A stretch of 16,961 nucleotides of DNA. Source: Dehalococcoidia bacterium (GTDB lineage Bacteria; Chloroflexota; Dehalococcoidia; UBA2979). The stretch is taken from the NCBI GenBank assembly GCA_004297315.1, contig SCTU01000036.1:1-16961 (forward strand), written 5' to 3'. A program made the translations under genes and the position numbers. The notes beneath the pieces were generated by a model. It was given only the letters and a program-made list of their open reading frames with translations, was not told the origin of the DNA and did not search any database. This document shows positions 12,609 through 16,961 of the stretch, piece by piece; position 1 is the stretch's first letter, and the number at the start of each line of letters is the position of its first letter.

Positions 12609-15082
12609 CGCGCCACGAAGTTCAACAGGCGGCCCGGCACGTAGATCGCGCGCTGCACGTTGATGCCTGCGAGCGCCTCGCCGAGGCGCGGGTCCGCGAG
12701 GGCCGCCGCGCGTGCGGCGGCTTCGTCCGCCCCCGCTGGGACATCGACGCGTCCGCGCACCTTGCCGTTCACCTGCACGACGAGCGTGACGGTGTCGCGC
12801 ACGACGAGCGCCGGGTCGAACGCGGGCCACGACTGTTGGTGGACGGAGCCGGCGCCACCCATCCGCGACCAGAGTTCCTCCGCGATGTGCGGGCAGGCAG
12901 GCGCCAGCATCAGGGCGAGCGTGCGGACCGCCTCGTCCCATGCGTTGCCGTCGGCCGTGCCGGCGTCCCGCAGCCGCTGGAGTTCGTTCGTCAGTTCCAT
13001 CAGCGCGGCGATCGCGGTGTTGAAGCGCTTCGCCTCGTAGTCCTCGCCCACCTTCTTCAGCGTGGCGTGGACGGTGTGGCGCAGCGCCCGCGCTCCCGCG
13101 GCGTCGGCGGCGCGCGCCGGCGGATCGACGGCGACCGTCCACGTCCGGTTCAGCCAGCGCGAGACGCCCACGATGCCATCGACGTCGTACGGGCCGCCCT
13201 GGTCCCAGGGGCCGAGGAACATCAGGTAGGCGCGGAAACAGTCCGCGCCCCACTTCTGCACCTGGTCGTCCGGCGCGACGACGTTGCCGCGCGACTTCGA
13301 CATGCGCCGGCCGTCGGGGCCGAGGATCTGGCCCTGCGCGAAGTAGCGGGTGAACGGCTCATCGCCGGGGACGAGGCCGAGGTCGCGCGCGACCTTGTAG
13401 AAGAAACGCGCGTAGAGCAGGTGCATCGTCGCGTGCTCGGAGCCGCCCGTGTACTGAGCGACCGGCAGCCACGCCTCGGCCGCATCGCGGTCGACGGGTG
13501 TCACCTCGTTGTGCGGGTCGGCGTAGCGCATGAAGTACCACGAGGAGCACATGAACGTGTCCATCGTGTCCGTCTCGCGCTCGGCGGGTTTACCGCACTG
13601 CGGGCACGTCGTCGCGACGAATTTGGGCGAGAGGGCGAGGGGCGACTGGCCGGTGGGGCGGAACTCGACGTCGTACGGTAACTCGACCGGCAGTTGGTCC
13701 TCGGGCACCGCGACCTCCCCGTGGTCGGGACACGTGACGATCGGGATCGGCGCGCCCCAGTAACGCTGGCGCGAGATCAGCCAGTCGCGCAGCCGGTACT
13801 GCACCTTCGGCCCGCCCCAGCCCTGCTGCTCCAGGTGGGCGGCGATCGCGCGCTTCGCCTCCGTCGAGGGCATGCCGTCGAACTGCTTCGAGCCGACGAG
13901 GGTGCCCGGCTCCGTCCACGCCTCGGCCAGCGGCTGCCGGTCCCAGTCGGGAGGCGCGATCACGACCTTGATCGGCAGCCCGTAGCGGCCGGCGAACGCG
14001 AAGTCGCGCTCGTCATGGGCGGGGACGGCCATCACCGCGCCCGTGCCGTAGGTCGCGAGCACGTAGTCCGCGATCCAGATCGGGACGCGGTCGCCGGTCA
14101 GGCGGTTGATGCAGTAGGAGCCGGTGAAGACCCCGACCTTCTCGCGGTCCGTCGCGAGGCGCTCGATCTCCGTGGCGCGGGCGGCGTTCTCCTGGTAGTC
14201 CTGCACGGCCTTCGCCTGGGCGGGCGTCGTCAGCAGCGGGACGAGCGGGTGCTCGGGCGCGAGCACCATGAACGTGACGCCGTGCAGCGTGTCCGGCCGC
14301 GTCGTGAACACGCGGATCTCGGTCGTGCCGTCCGACGCCGGCTGTTCGAGGGCGAACGAGGCCTCGGCGCCCTCGGAGCGGCCGATCCAGTTGCGCTGCA
14401 TCACCTTCACGTGGTCGGGCCAGTCGAGGGCCTCGTTGTCGAGCAGTTCCTCGGCATAGTCGGTGATGCGGAAGAACCACTGCGCCATGAAGCGCTGCTC
14501 GACGAGCGTGTCGCAGCGCTCGCAGCGGCCGTCCTTCACCTGCTCGTTGGCGAGCGTGGTGTTGCAGGAGGGACACCAGTTGGCAGGCGCGGCCTTCTTG
14601 TACGCCAGCCCGCGCTTGAACATCTGCACGAACCACCACTGCGTCCAGCGGTAGTACTCCGGGTGCGAACTGATCACCTCGCGGCCCCAGTCGAATGAGG
14701 CGCCCATCGAGCGCAGCTGGCGACGCATGCGGATGACGTTGGCGTCGGTCCAGTCCTTCGGGTGGATGCCGCCCTTGATCGCGGCGTTCTCCGCCGGCAG
14801 CCCGAAGGCGTCGAAGCCCATGGGGAAGAGCACGTTGTAGCCGCGCATCCGGAAGAACCGCGCGAGCGTGTCGGACGGCGCCATCGCCCACCAGTGGCCG
14901 ACGTGAAGGTCACCAGAGGTGTAGGGGAACATCGTCAAGTGGTAGCGGTTCGGGCGGCCCTCGACGTGGTCGCGAACGCGGTCGATGCCGTCCGCCTCCC
15001 AGCGGGCCTGCCAGCGCGCCTCGATCTCGCCCGGCTGGTACCGCTCCGCACGCGCGCGGTCGCTGGTCTGCTCGATGGTCAT
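12605..15082 (-). CDS. leuS: Leucyl-tRNA synthetase
   Basis: 825 residues, typical of bacterial class I LeuRS. It charges tRNA-Leu and edits mischarged products. Visible: HIGH-type motif HVGH (60-63) after FPYTSGDL; a four-Cys zinc module (C170, C173, C187, C190); the CP1 editing domain with TTRPDT (260-265) and YGTGAVMAVPAHDERD (345-360), whose Asp in HDERD anchors the amino group of substrate; a second CPQC pair near 493-496; the KMSKS loop as RMSKS (593-597); and the C-terminal anticodon and tRNA-binding domains ending in VQVNGKVRG. Start ATG 15082 has GAGGG 9 nt upstream (15092-15096). The 145-nt leader contains a leucine-rich ORF and competing hairpins, described separately, that suggest control by leucyl-tRNA level. 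The lipoprotein hydrolase gene overlaps its stop. Confidence 0.97.
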   Translation of the reverse strand: MTIEQTSDRARAERYQPGEIEARWQARWEADGIDRVRDHVEGRPNRYHLTMFPYTSGDLHVGHWWAMAPSDTLARFFRMRGYNVLFPMGFDAFGLPAENAAIKGGIHPKDWTDANVIRMRRQLRSMGASFDWGREVISSHPEYYRWTQWWFVQMFKRGLAYKKAAPANWCPSCNTTLANEQVKDGRCERCDTLVEQRFMAQWFFRITDYAEELLDNEALDWPDHVKVMQRNWIGRSEGAEASFALEQPASDGTTEIRVFTTRPDTLHGVTFMVLAPEHPLVPLLTTPAQAKAVQDYQENAARATEIERLATDREKVGVFTGSYCINRLTGDRVPIWIADYVLATYGTGAVMAVPAHDERDFAFAGRYGLPIKVVIAPPDWDRQPLAEAWTEPGTLVGSKQFDGMPSTEAKRAIAAHLEQQGWGGPKVQYRLRDWLISRQRYWGAPIPIVTCPDHGEVAVPEDQLPVELPYDVEFRPTGQSPLALSPKFVATTCPQCGKPAERETDTMDTFMCSSWYFMRYADPHNEVTPVDRDAAEAWLPVAQYTGGSEHATMHLLYARFFYKVARDLGLVPGDEPFTRYFAQGQILGPDGRRMSKSRGNVVAPDDQVQKWGADCFRAYLMFLGPWDQGGPYDVDGIVGVSRWLNRTWTVAVDPPARAADAAGARALRHTVHATLKKVGEDYEAKRFNTAIAALMELTNELQRLRDAGTADGNAWDEAVRTLALMLAPACPHIAEELWSRMGGAGSVHQQSWPAFDPALVVRDTVTLVVQVNGKVRGRVDVPAGADEAAARAAALADPRLGEALAGINVQRAIYVPGRLLNFVAR

Positions 15083-15124
15083 GGTGCTCTGCCCTCGTGT
15101 GATCGCCGGATGGCGTGGGTTGGC

Positions 15125-15168
15125 GCGTCGTACGAGCCGGGGCGACGCCGCGCGTGCGCGACGCCGCC
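15125..15168 (-). promoter_or_regulatory. Two mutually exclusive hairpins in the leuS leader
   Basis: Hairpin 1 spans 15168-15141 and starts at the last base of the leader-peptide stop codon: GGCGGCGTCGCGC pairs with GCGCGGCGTCGCC, 13 pairs with two G-U wobbles and a minimal loop. Hairpin 2 pairs GCGTCG (minus strand 15148-15143) with CGACGC (15130-15125) around a 12-nt loop, using part of the 3' arm of hairpin 1. Only one can form at a time. In addition the leuS ribosome-binding site CGAGGGC (minus, 15097-15091) is perfectly complementary to GCCCTCG inside the leader ORF (minus, 15200-15194). Confidence 0.55.
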
Positions 15169-15227
15169 TACGTAAGGAGGAGGAGCGCGCCGTCGAGGGC
15201 GAGTGAGGAGGCGGGTCGGACGTCCAT
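15168..15227 (-). CDS. Leucine-rich leader peptide upstream of leuS
   Basis: ATG at 15227 opens a 19-codon frame: MDVRPASSLALDGALLLLT, then TAG. Six residues are Leu, with four consecutive Leu codons (CTC CTC CTC CTT) directly before the final Thr and stop. The promoter -10 box ends 9 nt before the ATG, so the transcript would start within a few bases of it and be essentially leaderless. A strong hairpin begins at the stop codon. Leu-run leader peptides are established for leucine biosynthetic operons, where stalling at Leu codons changes downstream folding. Applying this to leuS here is inference. The same frame extends upstream to 15422, but that extension covers the promoter and the 57-residue membrane protein gene in another frame. 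Confidence 0.6.
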   Translation of the reverse strand: MDVRPASSLALDGALLLLT

Positions 15228-15236
15228 CGTGCCGCC

Positions 15237-15266
15237 AGTATCCCGAGGCGCGCGGCGAGGCGTCAA
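15237..15266 (-). promoter_or_regulatory. Sigma-70-type promoter for the leader peptide and leuS
   Basis: Minus strand TTGACG (15266-15261, five of six consensus bases), an 18-nt spacer, and GATACT (15242-15237, four of six). The predicted start near 15230 lies 0-3 nt before the leader ATG. It is the best-matching promoter in the window. Confidence 0.65.
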
Positions 15267-15298
15267 CATGGGAGGCCGCACGGGCCTGGAACGCTGGC

Positions 15299-15472
15299 CT
15301 ACGCGACGAAGATCAGCGCGATCACGAGCGGGGCGCCGAGCGAGGCGACGATGAGCAGCCGCACCGCCTCGCGCAGGCGGAGCGCCGGGTCGGCGGTCGA
15401 GAGCGCGCGCCTCGCCTGCCACGCCACGGCGAGCGTGTAGAGGACGAACAGGGCGATGAGCGTCGGGACCAT
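15299..15472 (-). CDS. Small membrane protein, 57 residues, two helices
   Basis: ATG 15472 to TAG 15299 on the minus strand encodes MVPTLIALFVLYTLAVAW, a charged middle (QARRALSTADPALRLREAVR) and a second hydrophobic stretch LLIVASLGAPLVIALIFVA ending at the stop. This is a clean two-helix hairpin with a short polar loop; the positive charges of the loop suggest that it faces the cytoplasm, with both ends outside. It lies 21 nt after the sugar dehydrogenase gene and upstream of the leuS promoter, so it is probably the last gene of the dehydrogenase transcript. No recognisable family. The Shine-Dalgarno is weak (CGGCGG about 12 nt upstream). Coding status is supported by the amphipathic layout and operon position, not by homology. 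Confidence 0.6.
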   Translation of the reverse strand: MVPTLIALFVLYTLAVAWQARRALSTADPALRLREAVRLLIVASLGAPLVIALIFVA

Positions 15473-15493
15473 GGCCGGAGCGTACCGCCGAGG

Positions 15494-16807
15494 TCAGGGA
15501 GAGACGAGCGTGGCGACCGGTTTCCCCTGGCGCAGAAGGTAGATGCGGCCCGCCGAGTCGGTCGCCATCGAGGTCAGGTTGGTCAGACCGCGCGCGACGA
15601 TCACCGGTTCCCCGCCGTCAAGCGGGAGCGCCCAGAGTTCACCCGAGCAGTAGTCGCCGTAGATGAAGGCCGAGGCCACCTCGGGGACGGCCACGCCTCG
15701 GTAGGCGGGCCCGCCGGTGATCGAGCAGCGACCGCCCGTGTGCGTGTACTGCGTGACCGGCAGGACGAGGCCCGTGCGGTCGCAAATGGAGGCGTTGTAG
15801 CAGCGGTCGCCCTCCATGATCCGCCAGCCCATGTTCTCGCCGCGGCGGACTACGTCCACCTCCTCCACCGCGCCCTGGCCGACGTCGGCGACCCAGAGGG
15901 CGCCGGTCGCGCGGTCGAAGGACATGCGCCACGGGTTGCGCAGGCCGTATGCCCAGATCTCACCCCTCGCGCCGGCGCGGTCGACGAATGGATTGTCCGC
16001 GGGGATGCGGTAACGCTCGGCGGCGGAGGAGTTGCGCACGTCGATGCGGATGATCTTGCCCAGCAGCACGCCGAGGTTCTGGCCGTTGCCCTGCGGGTCG
16101 CCGGCGGACCCGCCGTCGCCCAGGCCGAGGTAGAGCAGACCGTCCGGCCCGAAGCGGATCGCGCCGCCGTTGTGGTTCGCGAATGGCTGGTTCTGCTCGA
16201 GCACCACCAACGCGCTCGCCGGGTCGATCACGCCATCGGCGCCCGCGATGTAGCGCACGAGGACCGACCGTCGAGGGCTGCCGATCGAGTAGTACGTCCA
16301 CACCCAGCGGTTGCGGTCGAAGTTCGGGTCGAGCGCGAGCGAGAGAAGCCCTTCCTCGGTGCCCGAAGTGAGGACGCGGTCGCGGATGTCGAGGATGACG
16401 GCGGTCGCGCCGTCCTCAGTCACGCGGTAGACGAGGCCCGCCTGCTCCGTCAGGAAGTACCCGCCCGGGTACTCGCCGAGTTCCGTCGGGCGGACGAACG
16501 CCCGCCCGGCGAAGGCGTCCGCCGTCCCCACCGGCCGAGGCGCGCTCGACCGCGGCGTGGCAATCGGCGGCGGCGTCCCGGTGGCCGTCGAGGCCCCCGC
16601 TGGCGGCCTCGATTCGGTGGCTGTGGCGCTCGCTGTCGCTGAGCCCTCGGCCTGTGTGGCGGTCGAGGTCGCGCCGGCCGTGGCGCTCGTGCTCGCCCCG
16701 CCAGGCCCCGCCGTCCCGCCAGTGGATCCGGCCGGCTTCCCGCCGCCGCACGCCACCAGCGCGAGTCCGGACGCGGCGAGCAGCGTGGCCGTCAGGCGGA
16801 GGCGCAT
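15494..16807 (-). CDS. Lipoprotein PQQ-type sugar dehydrogenase (GSDH/soluble aldose dehydrogenase family)
   Basis: 437 residues from ATG 16807, chosen because GGAG lies 5 nt upstream and a lipoprotein signal follows (RLRLTATLLAASGLALVAC, C20 lipidated); in-frame starts further up (16840, 16948) lack this. Residues 21-93 are a Gly/Ser/Thr/Ala/Pro linker, then a six-bladed beta-propeller typical of the family: GYFLTEQAGLVYRV, SGTEEGLLSLALDPNF, FANHNGGAIRFGPDGLLYLGLGDGG (H212 matches the catalytic His of the HNGG signature), YGLRNPWRMSFD, ADVGQGAVEEVD, GENMGWRIMEG. Family members oxidise aldoses with pyrroloquinoline quinone, but many homologues, including Hhip-like ones, have no proven substrate or PQQ. 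No PQQ-synthesis genes are seen in the window. It is surface-anchored by inference. Confidence 0.87.
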   Translation of the reverse strand: MRLRLTATLLAASGLALVACGGGKPAGSTGGTAGPGGASTSATAGATSTATQAEGSATASATATESRPPAGASTATGTPPPIATPRSSAPRPVGTADAFAGRAFVRPTELGEYPGGYFLTEQAGLVYRVTEDGATAVILDIRDRVLTSGTEEGLLSLALDPNFDRNRWVWTYYSIGSPRRSVLVRYIAGADGVIDPASALVVLEQNQPFANHNGGAIRFGPDGLLYLGLGDGGSAGDPQGNGQNLGVLLGKIIRIDVRNSSAAERYRIPADNPFVDRAGARGEIWAYGLRNPWRMSFDRATGALWVADVGQGAVEEVDVVRRGENMGWRIMEGDRCYNASICDRTGLVLPVTQYTHTGGRCSITGGPAYRGVAVPEVASAFIYGDYCSGELWALPLDGGEPVIVARGLTNLTSMATDSAGRIYLLRQGKPVATLVSP

Positions 16808-16877
16808 CCGGGCTCCGATCCGCGGTGGGGTGGCACCCATGTTAACTATGCGTGGGCCGCGGAACGCGTGCGAGGTG

Positions 16878-16961
16878 CTACAGGCTGCGCCCGAGTGCGA
16901 GGCCGCCGGCCGCCGCGACGATCCCGAGCACGACGGTGCCGAGGACATACGCGAGCGCGAG
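16878..16961 (-). CDS. C-terminal end of a membrane protein, possibly FluC/CrcB fluoride channel
   Basis: The minus strand from the window edge reads 27 residues to TAG at 16878: YVLGTVVLGIVAAAGGLALG near its end forms one membrane helix, closing with RSL. The pattern (Y-V-L-x-x-x-x-L-G-x-x-A-A-x-x-G-x-x-L-G-R) resembles the last helix of FluC/CrcB proteins, which export fluoride as dimers. The fragment is too short for certainty; any small multi-helix protein could end this way. The sugar dehydrogenase start is 70 nt downstream on the same strand. Confidence 0.4.
   Translation of the reverse strand, partial: LALAYVLGTVVLGIVAAAGGLALGRSL

Noticed and set aside
12605..13253. Longer N-terminal extension of the alpha/beta hydrolase into leuS
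   Set aside because: The extension is an Arg-rich shadow of leuS, while GTG 12608 gives an immediate lipoprotein signal peptide.
15083..15236. T-box riboswitch upstream of leuS
   Set aside because: No TGGNACC-type antiterminator sequence and the leader is too short for a stem I with specifier loop. The Leu-run ORF is a better explanation.
1..16961. Mobile elements, phage genes, CRISPR arrays, tRNA or rRNA genes
   Set aside because: No transposase, integrase, terminal inverted repeats, spacer arrays or cloverleaf-like sequence was recognised on either strand by eye.

Overview
This is a GC-rich, tightly packed bacterial chromosome segment with housekeeping genes and no sign of mobile DNA. The best guess is a Chloroflexota (Dehalococcoidia-like) genome. 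That inference rests on secreted proteins with long Thr/Pro/Ala-rich linkers, an rsmD-coaD-coiled-coil (SepIVA/DivIVA-like) cluster and the very high GC. No rRNA or tRNA gene was found, so the assignment is tentative.

Layout, left to right. (1) 1-3229: the start of a Nudix hydrolase running off the left edge (minus strand), a secreted M23-like protein with a PKD/REJ-like domain, and an FAD oxidoreductase fused to a Rieske domain. (2) 6393-3256, minus strand: greA, lysS, an SRPBCC-fold protein and a HAD phosphatase, spaced like one operon. greA has its own promoter and a strong hairpin in its leader. (3) 6640-11859, plus strand: a membrane-anchored HtrA/DegP-like protease that seems to start at ATT, a large membrane-anchored GH18-like protein lacking the catalytic Glu, rsmD, coaD and a SepIVA-like coiled-coil protein, with small gaps or overlaps. 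(4) 16961-11883, minus strand: the tail of a membrane protein (possibly FluC/CrcB), a lipoprotein sugar dehydrogenase (GSDH-like), a 57-residue membrane protein, leuS with a regulatory leader, and a lipoprotein alpha/beta hydrolase whose nucleophile Ser is replaced by Gly.

The most interesting element is upstream of leuS. A good promoter (15237-15266) is followed almost at once by a 19-codon ORF containing six leucines, four of them consecutive just before the stop. A near-perfect 13-bp RNA hairpin begins at the stop codon and is mutually exclusive with a second hairpin. A stretch of the leader ORF is also perfectly complementary to the leuS ribosome-binding site over 7 nt. This resembles leucine-responsive attenuation of leucyl-tRNA synthetase. 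Other points worth a second look are the shared 27-28 nt motif exactly 87 nt (ATCCGT to start) upstream of two unrelated plus-strand genes, the ATT start, the altered coiled-coil tip of GreA, and two enzyme-like proteins without their catalytic residues.

No stretch longer than 300 bases lacks a gene. The longest non-coding parts are 6394-6639 and the leuS leader around 15083-15298. The many long antisense ORFs are high-GC artefacts.
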